From Streptomyces sp. Je 1-369 (GTDB taxonomy: Bacteria; Actinomycetota; Actinomycetes; Streptomycetales; Streptomycetaceae), in contig NZ_CP101750.1 in NCBI RefSeq assembly GCF_026810505.1, positions 835,448-899,447 of the forward strand: a stretch of 64,000 nt of DNA. Direction: 5' to 3'. Position numbers and translations under genes: made by a program. Numbering within the stretch: the first letter of the stretch is position 1; each line of letters opens with the position of its first letter. Under the pieces are notes generated by a model, which saw only the letters and a program-made list of their open reading frames with translations, had not been told where the DNA came from and did not search any database. Of the stretch, positions 16,867 to 25,347 are shown one piece after another.

Positions 16867-17190
16867 TCAGGGGCTGCTGATTAGGCCGGGCGTGATGACC
16901 AACCCGAGCGGGCGGCGCCCACCTTCTCCGGCGAGGTGGATCTTGCTTGTGAGCTCGCCTCGCGAGCGTCCCGGAGCCTCATCGGAGCGGTGACGTGGCG
17001 GGCTCCTGCGTCGGCCCGGGATCTTTGGGGCACAGGTGGAGGTGCCCGCTGTGTGCTGGTGGGCGTGGCAGGTAGTGGAATCGACGCTGGCCATGCTCCA
17101 GTCGATCAGGCCCTCGGCATCGACGCCGGCCTGGACGGCCCGCAGGATTCTCTGGCACTCGTCCGCCACGCCCCGGGGGCCACCTGCCCG
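16867..17190 (-). mobile_element. IS5-family transposase remnant
   Basis: Minus-strand text 'CQRILRAVQAGVDAEGLIDWSMASVDSTTCHAHQHTAG', later 'RSRGELTSKIHLAGEGGRRPLGLVITPG', matches the start of the DDE domain of actinobacterial IS5-type transposases (first Asp in VDST). The remaining catalytic residues and both inverted repeats are not seen. Inactive fragment. Confidence 0.75.
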
Positions 17191-17247
17191 ACGACGTGCT
17201 TCGCAAGCTGCCCGGCGCCGCGCGCCGGGCAGCTTCGAGGTCACCGG

Positions 17248-18498
17248 TCAGTCGACCTCGCTCATCCGGGGCGCCTCGACCGTCGACGCCGGCGTCACCG
17301 CAGCCTGCCCTCCCCGACGCCCCAGTACGCGCTCGACGACCACGGCGGAGACGCAGAGAAGGGCGGCGAGCACGGAGAAGACAGGGAAGATCACGGTGTC
17401 GCTCCAGACCGTGGCGCCGATGCCTACGAGGAGCGTGGGCGTGATGAGCGCCCCGTACGCGAGCAGGTAGAACATGGACATGACAGCTCCGCGCCGCTCG
17501 GCGGGAATGTGAGCGGTCAGGTGGCGCAGGGAGCCGCCGAAGGCGAGCCCGTAGGCGCCGCCCTGGAGTGCGACGGCGACGATGATGACGCCGGCGTTGC
17601 CGGTCGCGAAGCCGGCCACCCCGGCCAGCATGAGCACGGCGAGCGCCGTGTCGCCGACGAGCGCGACCGTGCGCGCCGGGTGACGCGCGCTGACGACCTG
17701 GGCGCAGGCGGCGGCCAGGGTCACGGCCGCAATGACGACGCCGCCGAAGAACGGCCCGTCAACATGCGCCGCGTGGGCGGCGATCGCTGGTTCCAGCGAG
17801 AAGCAGACCCCGAGCACGGCCCAGGCGGCACCGGCGCCGATCACGGCGAAGACGAAGCGTCCACGGATCTCCTTCGGCACGTGCGGGCGAGGGATTCCCA
17901 GAGGCGCGGCCCCGACCGAGGGGTGCGGCTCCCGCATCACCAGGAGGAGCACGAACAGGACGAGGGCGATGAACGCGTCAGCGAGGTAGGGCAGGAGCAG
18001 GGGATGGAAGCCTGTCTGGGCGAGGCCCGCGGTGCCGAGCGCGGCGGCGGCGATGCCGACGTTGAACGCGATGGCGGTGAGGGTCCCGCTGCGGGCCGCC
18101 CGCTCGGGACTCACGTCCAGCAGAGCGGCCCCGCCGACGACGACGATCGCACCGATCCCCAGGCCGTTGAGCATCCGCGCCACGACGAGATGTCCGGGAC
18201 CCGCGGCGAAGATGAAGACGGCCAGCCCGGCGAGCAGCAGCAGGACCGCGACGAGGAGCACGGGCCGACGGCCGTACCGGTCGGACAGGGGTCCGGAGAC
18301 GAGGATCGCGACGACCGCGACAGCCCCGTACGCGGCGAAGATGATGGTGGTGAGGAAGGGCGGGTAGTCCCATTCCTCGGCGTACAGGGAGTAGAGCGGC
18401 GAGGGGATGGCGGACGTCGCCTGCCCGAGCATGAGAAGAACGAGAAGGGTCGCATAGCTCCATGGCTGGGGACGTCGCCCCGGGGAAAGCGCCGGCAC
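17248..18498 (-). CDS. MFS transporter
   Basis: 416 aa with about 12 membrane segments. Seen: 'YATLLVLLMLGQATSAIPSPLYSLYAEEW' as helix 1 and 'VSGPLSDRYGRRPVLLVAVLLLL', the motif A loop of MFS transporters. GTG 18498 is chosen because AGGAG stands 5 nt before it and helix 1 then follows a short basic N-terminus; longer upstream reading would pass through the operators. Divergent from an ArsR-type regulator; the shared promoter holds two matching 22-bp palindromes. Substrate unknown. Confidence 0.88.
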   Translation of the reverse strand: MPALSPGRRPQPWSYATLLVLLMLGQATSAIPSPLYSLYAEEWDYPPFLTTIIFAAYGAVAVVAILVSGPLSDRYGRRPVLLVAVLLLLAGLAVFIFAAGPGHLVVARMLNGLGIGAIVVVGGAALLDVSPERAARSGTLTAIAFNVGIAAAALGTAGLAQTGFHPLLLPYLADAFIALVLFVLLLVMREPHPSVGAAPLGIPRPHVPKEIRGRFVFAVIGAGAAWAVLGVCFSLEPAIAAHAAHVDGPFFGGVVIAAVTLAAACAQVVSARHPARTVALVGDTALAVLMLAGVAGFATGNAGVIIVAVALQGGAYGLAFGGSLRHLTAHIPAERRGAVMSMFYLLAYGALITPTLLVGIGATVWSDTVIFPVFSVLAALLCVSAVVVERVLGRRGGQAAVTPASTVEAPRMSEVD

Positions 18499-18511
18499 AA
18501 GGACTCCTGGG

Positions 18512-18533
18512 AAGTATGATGTGTATCGTACTT
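18512..18533. promoter_or_regulatory. 22-bp near-perfect palindrome, ArsR-family operator 1
   Basis: Outer arms AAGTA/TACTT and inner TGAT/ATCG around GTGT; only one base pair departs from dyad symmetry. It is 14 bp upstream of the MFS start, so binding would block that gene. Confidence 0.8.
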
Positions 18534-18549
18534 CGTGGATGCTAGGGAG

Positions 18550-18571
18550 AAGTATGATGTACGTCAAACTT
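18550..18571. promoter_or_regulatory. 22-bp palindrome, ArsR-family operator 2
   Basis: Starts AAGTATGATGTAC and ends GTCAAACTT, the same length and ends as the site at 18512 and spaced 38 bp from it (close to four helical turns). It lies 12 bp before the regulator's ATG, consistent with autoregulation. Confidence 0.8.
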
Positions 18572-18582
18572 GGAGTCGTCTG

Positions 18583-18909
18583 ATGCCACCCTGGGAGACC
18601 CCCTCCGACCAGCTGCCGCCCGTCGCCCCGGTCCAGAAACTGCTGCGCGCGCTCGCGGATCCCGTACGCCTGGAAATGGTCCGCCGACTGGCCGTGGACC
18701 CCGCCGCCGAAGCCCCCTGCTCGGACCTCTACGAGGGCCTGAACAAGTCCACAGCGACCCACCACTTCAAGGTCCTGGTCGAGGCGGGCGTCCTCCACCC
18801 GGTCATGGTCGGCCCTTCGCGCGGGCACCGCCTCCGCCGCAGCGCCCTCCAGGAAGCGGCACCAGGCCTGCTGGACGCGCTGATGGCGGCGATGGCACGA
18901 GAGGGGTGA
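18583..18909 (+). CDS. ArsR-type winged-helix regulator
   Basis: 108 aa. Seen: 'PVQKLLRALADPVRLEMVRRLAVDPAAEAPCSDLYEGLNKSTATHHFKVLVEAGVLHPVMVGPSRGHRLRRSALQEAAPGLLDAL', the ArsR HTH with the S-T-A-T-H-H-F recognition helix and a wing. The conserved metal-binding ELCVCDL is absent, so it does not look like a metal sensor. Upstream in-frame ATGs would place the operators inside the coding sequence, so ATG 18583 is preferred. Divergent partner: MFS transporter. Confidence 0.9.
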   Translation: MPPWETPSDQLPPVAPVQKLLRALADPVRLEMVRRLAVDPAAEAPCSDLYEGLNKSTATHHFKVLVEAGVLHPVMVGPSRGHRLRRSALQEAAPGLLDALMAAMAREG

Positions 18910-19243
18910 CGGTCCTGGGACCTGACGCGGCAGCACAGCAGGGCCGGTCGTGATGGAACATGCGAGTCGGTGCATCTCGTGACGCCGCCCGGCGGATCCC
19001 CTGGTCAGGGCCGTCATCGGTTCCCGTTGCCACCCAGTGCGGGCGGCTGCGGGTCCCGAGCGGTACCGGTCGGTGCGAGTTACCGGTACGCATTCGTCGC
19101 CGGTCTGGCCGCGGGTCTCTCCCGCGGTGCTCGCGGGACTTCCGCGACAGCCCGCTCCGCGAGGGGGTTCAGGGGATCTCCCTGCCCCGAGGCATTTTCC
19201 CCGGACGGCGGGCATCCGGGAAGGAACCAAGGATGGGTGAGAG
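18910..19243. other. 334-bp gap
   Basis: No gene recognised. It contains the promoter of the quinone reductase gene and a run of inverted short GC repeats (CGCGGG, CCCGCG) near 19110-19150. Confidence 0.4.
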
Positions 19244-20257
19244 ATGAAGTCCGTCGTTCGGACGGCTGCCGGCGGGCCCGAGGTCCTCAAGTTGGTCGAT
19301 CGTCCGGTTCCCGAGCCCGGCCCCGGGGAGGTACGGGTCCGTGTGCACGTCTCGGGCGTCAACCCGACCGACTGGCGAAGCCGCCAACGGGCGCTGCCTC
19401 CAGGCATGGACGAGCAGGTGCCCCACCAGGACGGCGCGGGGGTGATCGATGCTGTCGGTTCTCAGGTCGATCCGGCACGAGTCGGACAGCGGGTGTGGAT
19501 CTGGGAGGCCGCGTGGGAGCGGCCCTGGGGAACGGCACAGCAGTACACGCTCGTGGCCGACCGGCACGCCGTCGCGCTGCCCGACCACGCTTCGTTCGAA
19601 CTCGGCGCCGCCCTGGGCATCCCGGCCCTGACCGCCCATCGCGCACTGACCGTGCACGACTGCGGACCGGGGCAGATCGCGCCCGACACTCTGCGGGGCA
19701 CGACCGTCCTGGTGGCGGGTGGCGCCGGCGTGGTCGGCAACGCGGCCATCCAGCTCGCCCGCTGGGGTGGAGCCCGCGTGATCACCACGGTCAGCAGCCC
19801 GGCCAAAGCCGCGCTGGCACACGCGGCCGGCGCCCACCACGTGGTCGACTACCGCACGCAGGACGCGACCGCAGAGATCCGCGCCCTCGCTCCCGAGGGC
19901 GTCGACATCGTGGTGGAAGTCGCACCCGGCACCAACGCCGCTCTCGATATTGCAGTGACCGCCCCGGGCGCCGTGATGGCCTACTACTCCGGCAGCGAAG
20001 ACGAACAGCTCTCCATCCCGGTGCTCTCCTCACTGGCGGCGAACCTGCGCTGGCAGAGCGTATACGTCTACACCGTGCCGCCCGCCGCGAAGCAGCAGGC
20101 GCTCACCGACGTCGCCGCAGCCGTGGACGCACGCGCCCTGCGCGTGGGCGAGGACGTCGGAATGCCACTGCACCGCTTCCCGCTGGAGCACATTTCCGAC
20201 GCCCACACCGCACTCGAGCGGGGCCTGGTCGGGAAGGTCCTGCTCGACATCCCGTGA
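19244..20257 (+). CDS. zinc-free medium-chain NADPH:quinone oxidoreductase
   Basis: 337 aa MDR protein. The N-terminal GroES-like part starts 'MKSVVRTAAGGPEVLKLVDRPVPEPGPGEVRVRVHVSGVNPTDWRSR' without zinc ligands, then comes a Rossmann domain with 'TVLVAGGAGVVGNAAIQLARWGGARVITTVSS' (GxGxxG-like) near residue 155 and the terminal 'HTALERGLVGKVLLDIP'. This matches the quinone oxidoreductase/zeta-crystallin group, which reduces quinones or enones with NADPH. ATG 19244 is the family start, although its ribosome site is weak. Monocistronic; upstream gap lacks a regulator. Confidence 0.88.
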   Translation: MKSVVRTAAGGPEVLKLVDRPVPEPGPGEVRVRVHVSGVNPTDWRSRQRALPPGMDEQVPHQDGAGVIDAVGSQVDPARVGQRVWIWEAAWERPWGTAQQYTLVADRHAVALPDHASFELGAALGIPALTAHRALTVHDCGPGQIAPDTLRGTTVLVAGGAGVVGNAAIQLARWGGARVITTVSSPAKAALAHAAGAHHVVDYRTQDATAEIRALAPEGVDIVVEVAPGTNAALDIAVTAPGAVMAYYSGSEDEQLSIPVLSSLAANLRWQSVYVYTVPPAAKQQALTDVAAAVDARALRVGEDVGMPLHRFPLEHISDAHTALERGLVGKVLLDIP

Positions 20258-20299
20258 CCGCGGGAACGGCACCGCCTGTTCCCCGGAGCCACGTATCCC

Positions 20300-20660
20300 G
20301 TCGAAGCGCAAGACGACGCAGCGTGATCCCGAAGGGATGTGAGGCCGCGGGGTCGTGGGCTGGTGGTGCAGGCGGCCGGTCCAGCACCGCAGGAGGGTGA
20401 GGAAGGTCTGGCGTCGGTGACGAGGGTGACGTGGTGGGGCCAGCCGCGCCAGGTCCGGCCCTCGAAGTGTCCAGGCCCAGGCCGTGCTTGAGTTCGCGAC
20501 GGTCCTGCTCGATGCGCCGGCGCATCCTCGCGAACCGCACCAGGTCCACGATCGGGGTGGTGGCGGGCAGGTCACTCATCCAGCAGCCGGTCGTCGCCGC
20601 CTCGCCCGGGGCAACTCGAACGGGTCCTGGCACAGGACCCAATGCCAAGTTGCTAGCGGC
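20300..20660 (-). mobile_element. IS701-family transposase C-terminal remnant
   Basis: Minus-strand frames give 'EAATTGCWMSDLPATTPIVDLVRFARMRRRIEQDRRELKHGLGLD', the conserved RIEQDYRELKHGLGLDHFEGR region of IS701 transposases, then the downstream 'GWPHHVTLVT' part in another frame. Frameshifted, no start, no ends seen. It sits directly left of the recombinase trio. Confidence 0.8.
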
Positions 20661-20817
20661 GGCCGGGGCGATGGTTGCGCTGGGCGTGGCCAAGGCCGGG
20701 GAATTGCATTGACTGCACGGGAGGTACCGGACTACGTCACCCATCTGCGCTTCGCACGGGCACTGAGGCATAGCGATGTCACCTTTCTGAGCTGGGCACT
20801 TGATCGTTGTCACGCAT

Positions 20818-20840
20818 CTGATGCAGGATTCATGCATCAG
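20818..20840. promoter_or_regulatory. inverted repeat upstream of the recombinase operon
   Basis: CTGATGCA, 7 bp, TGCATCAG: perfect 8-bp arms. It lies about 57 bp before the TTG start. It could be an operator for the operon's HTH protein or a recombination core site. Confidence 0.55.
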
Positions 20841-20896
20841 GTGCAGGGGGTGTGGGGTTGGTGTGACGGGGCTTCGAGGCGCCCGGATCGGCACGG

Positions 20897-21976
20897 TTGG
20901 AGCTGGTCTCTGGCGTGCTTTTGCTGCATCCGGAAGATGCCGTCCTAGACGGCATGCTCGACGGCTGGGAGAAGCAGCAACTCGGCCGGCGGCTGGAGCC
21001 CGACACGATCCGCGACCGACAGTCGGTGGTCCGGCGGTTCGTCGACTTCAGCGGGGAGTACCCCTGGAACTGGACCGCTGGTCACATGGACGAGTGGTCG
21101 GCAACGCTGATCTCCGAAGGAGGTCGCGCGAAGTCAACCATTCGTGCCTACCAGGGAGCCCTGCGCCTGTTCTGTGACTTCATCACGTCGCCCCACTACC
21201 GCTGGTCCGAAGTCTGCGAAGAGCGGTTCGGCACCCATCCGGTGCAGGTTTGCCACGAATGGAACACCGCAGCTCACCTTGACGAGTACGAAGGCGACGC
21301 AGACCGGCGTCCCATGACTCGGGAAGAGGTTCAGGCGCTCTTTGACTACGCAGACGATCAAGTGGAGAGAGCTGTCCGGCTAGGCAGGAAGGGCGCCCTG
21401 CCCGCCTATCGCGATGCCACCGTCTTTAAGACGATCTACGGCTGGGGCCTGCGGGTTCGGGAGGCGTCTCGCCTGGACGTCGCTGACTTCTACCGAAATG
21501 CCAAGGCACCAGAGCTTGGGCGGCTGGCGCTCATGCACGTGCGCTACGGGAAGGGTACGAAGGGATCGGGGCCGCGACGGCACATGGTGGCCAGTGTGAT
21601 GCCGTGGGCCGTGGAGTCCTTGGACGACTACCTGCAGAACATCCGCCCCCGCTTTCCGGATCGCACCGGCAGACAAGCTGTCTGGCTCACGGAACGCGGC
21701 GGGCGACTGCAACCACGTGAGATCGAGGATCGCTTCGCCACCTACCGGGAGGCGCTCGGCTTCGACAAGAGCCTGGTCCCGCACTGCCTGCGCCATTCCT
21801 ACGTCACGCACCTGATCGAGGACGGTGCCGACCCAAAGTTCGTCCAGGACCAGGTCGGTCACCGTGTCGCGTCAACGACCGCGATCTACACGGGTGTCAG
21901 CACGGACTTCACCAACACCATGATGCGAAGAGCGTTGGACCGGGCCTTCCAGGCGGACGGACAGGAGAAGGTATGA
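20897..21976 (+). CDS. tyrosine recombinase (integrase), first gene of a coupled trio
   Basis: 359 aa from TTG 20897 (start uncertain; GTG 20915 is also possible). An N-terminal SAM-like core-binding domain covers residues about 15-100 ('LGRRLEPDTIRDRQSVVRRFVDFSG...KSTIRAYQGALRLFCDFI'). The catalytic domain from about 140 has Arg186 (GWGLRVREASRLDV), a beta-hairpin Lys near 219-222, His296-x-x-Arg299 (PHCLRHSYVTHL), His322 (VGHRVASTTAIY) and the nucleophile Tyr331. All catalytic residues are present, so it should be active. It ends as ATGA into the HTH gene. Two more coupled genes follow, a layout unlike simple phage integrases. Confidence 0.92.
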   Translation: MELVSGVLLLHPEDAVLDGMLDGWEKQQLGRRLEPDTIRDRQSVVRRFVDFSGEYPWNWTAGHMDEWSATLISEGGRAKSTIRAYQGALRLFCDFITSPHYRWSEVCEERFGTHPVQVCHEWNTAAHLDEYEGDADRRPMTREEVQALFDYADDQVERAVRLGRKGALPAYRDATVFKTIYGWGLRVREASRLDVADFYRNAKAPELGRLALMHVRYGKGTKGSGPRRHMVASVMPWAVESLDDYLQNIRPRFPDRTGRQAVWLTERGGRLQPREIEDRFATYREALGFDKSLVPHCLRHSYVTHLIEDGADPKFVQDQVGHRVASTTAIYTGVSTDFTNTMMRRALDRAFQADGQEKV

Positions 21977-22317
21977 CATCGAAGCTGGACTACAAGTGGC
22001 ACCTGCGCGAGCTCATGGCCCTGCGCGGCATGTACTCGACCACTGACCTGCGACCGCTGCTCATCGAGCGGGATGTGAACCTGTCGGCCAGCCAGGTCTA
22101 CCGGCTCGTCACGGAGAAGCCCGAACGACTGAGCATGAAGACACTGATGGCCTTGATTGACATCCTCTCGTGCCGCATGGATGAGCTCATCGAACCGGTT
22201 GCGTCCGCCGCACCGCTACGCAAGGCAGCCGGTGCTTCGGACGCCGGGGCGGACCTGGACCGCGGCGTCGGGGAGTTTCGCCCGCGCCGTGCGCGCGTAA
22301 CCCGTGATCCGAGGTGA
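21973..22317 (+). CDS. small HTH protein of the recombinase trio
   Basis: 114 aa. 'WHLRELMALRGMYSTTDLRPLLIERDVNLSASQVYRLVTEKPERLSMKTLMALIDILSCRMDELIEPV' is a Cro/C1-type HTH (XRE-like, HTH_26 type) that fills residues 10-76; the last 35 residues are basic and disordered. Both ends overlap neighbours (ATGA at the start, GTGA at the end), so it is made in step with the recombinase. It probably binds the element's promoter or recombination site and may control direction or expression. Confidence 0.88.
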   Translation: MTSKLDYKWHLRELMALRGMYSTTDLRPLLIERDVNLSASQVYRLVTEKPERLSMKTLMALIDILSCRMDELIEPVASAAPLRKAAGASDAGADLDRGVGEFRPRRARVTRDPR

Positions 22318-23771
22318 CGCCTGACTCGGCCGGCACCCCCACGTTCGTTCTCCAGCCGATGGAGGCCATCGTCGAGGCCGATACCGGAGCGGAGCCTGAG
22401 CTGCCTGTAGCGATCATCGAGCAGGTCGCCGCTCAGGTGGCCCCGGCCCGTATGCAACTGCGCCGGCTGGCTCAGGCCCTGACCACTGATCCCGAGCTGC
22501 TGACCAGTGGCCGGGGCGAAGGCCCACGTCATGTGGAGCTGCTGATCCGCGGGTTGCTTCCTCACGGAACACGACGCCTGGTGTTGCCTCGATGCGCCGG
22601 GTGCGGCCGGACGACGTCGCTGGAACACCGGGACGGGGCACGACGGCTCTGTTCGCACTGCAAACGCAAGACGACAGGAGGTGAGCCCCGCGAGCCGTGT
22701 GCGGTATGCGGAAAGTCCCTCAAGGTCTTCTGCCACGACCAGGACGGCTTCCCCAGATGCCAGAAGCACCCTCCTGCCGAGGACGGCACCGACGTCATCC
22801 TCAGGATCCTGAAGCAGCTCGACACCGGTCTCGATGAACGGAACGCCACAGCGGCCATCAAGAAGTCGCTGCCCCACGCCCACCAGCGGCGGAAGGCTGC
22901 CTCGCAACTCCGCCACCGTCCCAGCTTGCTCACCGGCGAGGGTTCCCAAGGATCCCCGGCAGTGATCTCGCTGATCAACGGCTTGCTCAGCGCAGGCGCT
23001 GCCCAGGTTGTCCGCCCTCCGTGCGCCGTCTGCGGGCTGGTAAAGCCCCTGAAATGGCGCAGCGAGGACGGTCGCTGTTGCCGAGGCTGTTATGAGGCCG
23101 GCCGCCACGAGCCGTGCAGCCATTGCGGCCAGAACAAGCACGTCGCCACACGCACCCATGAAGGCGGGCCTCTGTGTCTCCCGTGCATGCGCCGCGATCC
23201 CGCCAACATGAGGACCTGCTTCCTCTGCGGTCGCCTGTGGCCTTGGACCGTCAAAGACGCCGACGGACATGCCATCTGCGGATCATGCTGGCGCCCACCG
23301 GTCACGACCTGTTCGGTCTGCAAACGGCAGAAACCATGCCACTACTCCACAACCAACGCTCCTCGCTGCGCAGCCTGCGGGGCTCGCGGCGCACACGCCC
23401 CGTGCTCACGGTGCAGCTCCGTCCGAGCCGTGTTCGTCCGCCTGGACAACGGCGACGGGCTATGCGAATCCTGCGCCCGCCGCCGGGAACCGTGTGGCGA
23501 TTGCGGACGGACTATGCGGGTCTACGGCCGTAACGACGCAGGGCCACTGTGTACATTCTGCTACCGCAAGCACCCCTCGTCGCGACGCCACTGCGTGCAA
23601 TGCGGGACGCACGAACACCTGCACCACTTCGGACTTTGCGCCGCCTGCGCAGCCCCGCGGCAGCTACATGCCGCTCTGGCGAACCACAGCGGGGACCTGC
23701 GTCCGGAACTCGAGCCGGTCCCCCCGTCACACACGCCACCCTGGACGAGATGCCGGCATCGAGGGCCGTGA
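22314..23771 (+). CDS. tandem zinc-ribbon protein, N-terminal half of a pseudo-recombinase
   Basis: 485 aa from GTG 22314, overlapping the HTH gene. After a helical N-terminus (residues 1-85, similar to a second copy around 160-220 with 'LLTSGRGEGP' versus 'LLTGEGSQGS'), there are roughly nine CxxC pairs: RCAGCG, LCSHCK, PCAVCG, CRGC, PCSHCG, LCLPCM, TCFLCG, ICGSCW, TCSVCK, RCAACG, PCSRCS, LCESCA, PCGDCG, LCTFCY, HCVQCG, LCAACA. These form short ribbons joined by 'G.R.H.PC' linkers. The final 20 or so codons look wrong, and family-like sequence continues in another frame from about 23720 after a run of six C's. Probably DNA- or protein-binding. Confidence 0.8.
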   Translation: MTPDSAGTPTFVLQPMEAIVEADTGAEPELPVAIIEQVAAQVAPARMQLRRLAQALTTDPELLTSGRGEGPRHVELLIRGLLPHGTRRLVLPRCAGCGRTTSLEHRDGARRLCSHCKRKTTGGEPREPCAVCGKSLKVFCHDQDGFPRCQKHPPAEDGTDVILRILKQLDTGLDERNATAAIKKSLPHAHQRRKAASQLRHRPSLLTGEGSQGSPAVISLINGLLSAGAAQVVRPPCAVCGLVKPLKWRSEDGRCCRGCYEAGRHEPCSHCGQNKHVATRTHEGGPLCLPCMRRDPANMRTCFLCGRLWPWTVKDADGHAICGSCWRPPVTTCSVCKRQKPCHYSTTNAPRCAACGARGAHAPCSRCSSVRAVFVRLDNGDGLCESCARRREPCGDCGRTMRVYGRNDAGPLCTFCYRKHPSSRRHCVQCGTHEHLHHFGLCAACAAPRQLHAALANHSGDLRPELEPVPPSHTPPWTRCRHRGP

Positions 23772-24739
23772 CCTATTTGCGAGCCGCTCTCGTGGCCACC
23801 GAAGTGCTACCCAATCGAGATGAGCAACTCGCGTCACTGGAGCGCTGGCTGAGCGTGTTCCTCCAACGAGTGGAGGACTCACAGGAGCGAGCACTCATTC
23901 GCCGCTTCGCTACATGGGTGCACCTCAGGCGTCTCCGGTCCCGCGCACGGCGCCGCCCCATCACGCACGGCCAGTGTCAGACCGTGCGGCACGACATCTA
24001 CGCGGCGGTTGCTCTGCAACGCTGGCTGCGTCAGCGCGGAAGCAGTCTGTCGACCTGCGAACAGGCCCAGATCGACGAATGGCTGGCTCAGGCAGGCCGG
24101 AAGCACACACAGGCCCGGAGCTTCCTGACGTGGTCCGCAGCGCGAGGCCACATACCCACAGTGCACGTTCCCCCACGGGGCACGTCGCGCGGCACTGAGC
24201 AACTCGCTGAAGAGGACGCGCGCTGGCAGATCAGCAAGCGTCTTCTCCACGACGCAGATCTCGCCCTGACCGACAGGGTGGCCGGCTGCCTCGTCGTGCT
24301 CTACGGCCAGCCGGTATCCCGCATCGCCCGGCTCACTACCGACAAGATCCTTACTGGCGCTGGAGGGGTTCAGCTCCAGCTGGGATCCCGCCCGATGGAG
24401 ATACCCGAGCCGCTGGGGTCATTGCTCCTCGAACTCGCCGACAGCCGACAGGCTTTCGCTGTCCTGGGACAGAACGAGCCAGGTCCGTGGCTCTTCCCGG
24501 GCGGTCGCGCCGGACAGGCTATGACCGCGAGCCACCTGACAGTACGGCTCAACAGGGTCGGCATCCGCGCTCGGGCCAGCCGCAACACGGCCCTGCTGGA
24601 CCTTGCAGCTCAGATCCCGGCGTCGGTGTTGAGCGACGTACTGGGCATCTCCACCACCTGCGCGGTGGCCTGGTCCCACGACGCTGGCAACACACGGCTC
24701 GGCTATGCAGCTGACGTCGCACGTCGCGAATTCCTGTAG
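23750..24739 (+). CDS. recombinase-fold protein lacking catalytic residues (C-terminal half of a split gene)
   Basis: 329 aa from ATG 23750; the same frame is open upstream to before the C6 run, so it probably continues the zinc-ribbon gene by frameshift. N-terminal part: 'AVTYLRAALVATEVLPNRDEQLASLERWL', then a helical core-binding-like segment ending 'RSFLTWSAARGHIP'. C-terminal part follows the tyrosine-recombinase layout ('CLVVLYGQPVSRIARLTTDKI', 'ASRNTALLDLAAQIPASVLSDVLGISTTCAVAWSHDAG') but the first Arg is Pro, HxxR lacks His, GH is GI and the Tyr position is Trp. It should be unable to cut DNA and may be a structural partner of the recombinase. Confidence 0.75.
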   Translation: MPASRAVTYLRAALVATEVLPNRDEQLASLERWLSVFLQRVEDSQERALIRRFATWVHLRRLRSRARRRPITHGQCQTVRHDIYAAVALQRWLRQRGSSLSTCEQAQIDEWLAQAGRKHTQARSFLTWSAARGHIPTVHVPPRGTSRGTEQLAEEDARWQISKRLLHDADLALTDRVAGCLVVLYGQPVSRIARLTTDKILTGAGGVQLQLGSRPMEIPEPLGSLLLELADSRQAFAVLGQNEPGPWLFPGGRAGQAMTASHLTVRLNRVGIRARASRNTALLDLAAQIPASVLSDVLGISTTCAVAWSHDAGNTRLGYAADVARREFL

Positions 24740-24963
24740 GTCCGCATTTCTGATGCCCTCTACCGGTGGGACGCGGCCTCTGCCCAGCCCAAAGGACGGC
24801 AGAGCGAGACGAAGCCCGCACGATGCTTCTCAGGCATCAACGGGGAGGCATGTGCCGTTTCCGCCGCCCGCGGACCGCTCTTGTTACCTTCTCCCGTCGG
24901 CACTCGTCATGAGAGCGACGACCGCACACGAACGGTCGCATCAACGAGTGAATCGAGAGCAGG
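24740..24963. other. gap at right flank of the recombinase trio
   Basis: 224 bp with no gene. It is the possible right end of the element, but I could not pair any terminal or direct repeat with the left flank. Confidence 0.35.
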
Positions 24964-25347
24964 ATGCTGAACAAGATCATGTACGTGACGATCTACGTCA
25001 CGGATCAGGACCGCGCGCTGGAGTTCTACACCGAGGGACTCGGTCTGGAGAAGCAGCTCGACTTCCCCGGGCCCGACGGACGTTTCCTTACCGTCGGGGT
25101 TCCCGACGGCCCGGTGCAGATCATCCTGTGGTCCCACGCGCCGGCCGCGGGACAGCCGGGCGGCACGGGCGCGCCCGGTCCGCTGATCCTCGAATCCGAG
25201 GACCTGCGGAAAGACTTCGAGATCATGCGCCGGCGCGGCGTCGTCTTCGAAGAGCCCGAACCCGTGGACTATCCGTTCGGGGTCCGCATCGAGGCGGTGG
25301 ATCCGGACGGCAACCGGGTCTCGCTCCGTCAGCAGCGTCAGCCGTGA
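24964..25347 (+). CDS. VOC (glyoxalase/bleomycin-resistance) family protein
   Basis: 127 aa. Paired beta-alpha-beta-beta-beta modules: 'IMYVTIYVTDQDRALEFYTEGLGLEKQLDFPGPDGRFLTVGVP' and 'FGVRIEAVDPDGNRVSLRQQ', with Glu in the last strand (RIEAVDPDGN) as in metal-binding members; the first His ligand is absent (reads YVT). Such proteins act as glyoxalases, dioxygenases or drug binders. Its stop overlaps the sigma-factor start as GTGA, a pairing often seen for SigJ-like ECF factors with an oxidative- or electrophile-stress enzyme. Confidence 0.85.
   Translation: MLNKIMYVTIYVTDQDRALEFYTEGLGLEKQLDFPGPDGRFLTVGVPDGPVQIILWSHAPAAGQPGGTGAPGPLILESEDLRKDFEIMRRRGVVFEEPEPVDYPFGVRIEAVDPDGNRVSLRQQRQP

Noticed and set aside
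20897..24739. RIT element (three active tyrosine recombinases)
   Set aside because: Only the first protein has a full catalytic set; the second is an HTH protein and the third has lost the catalytic residues.
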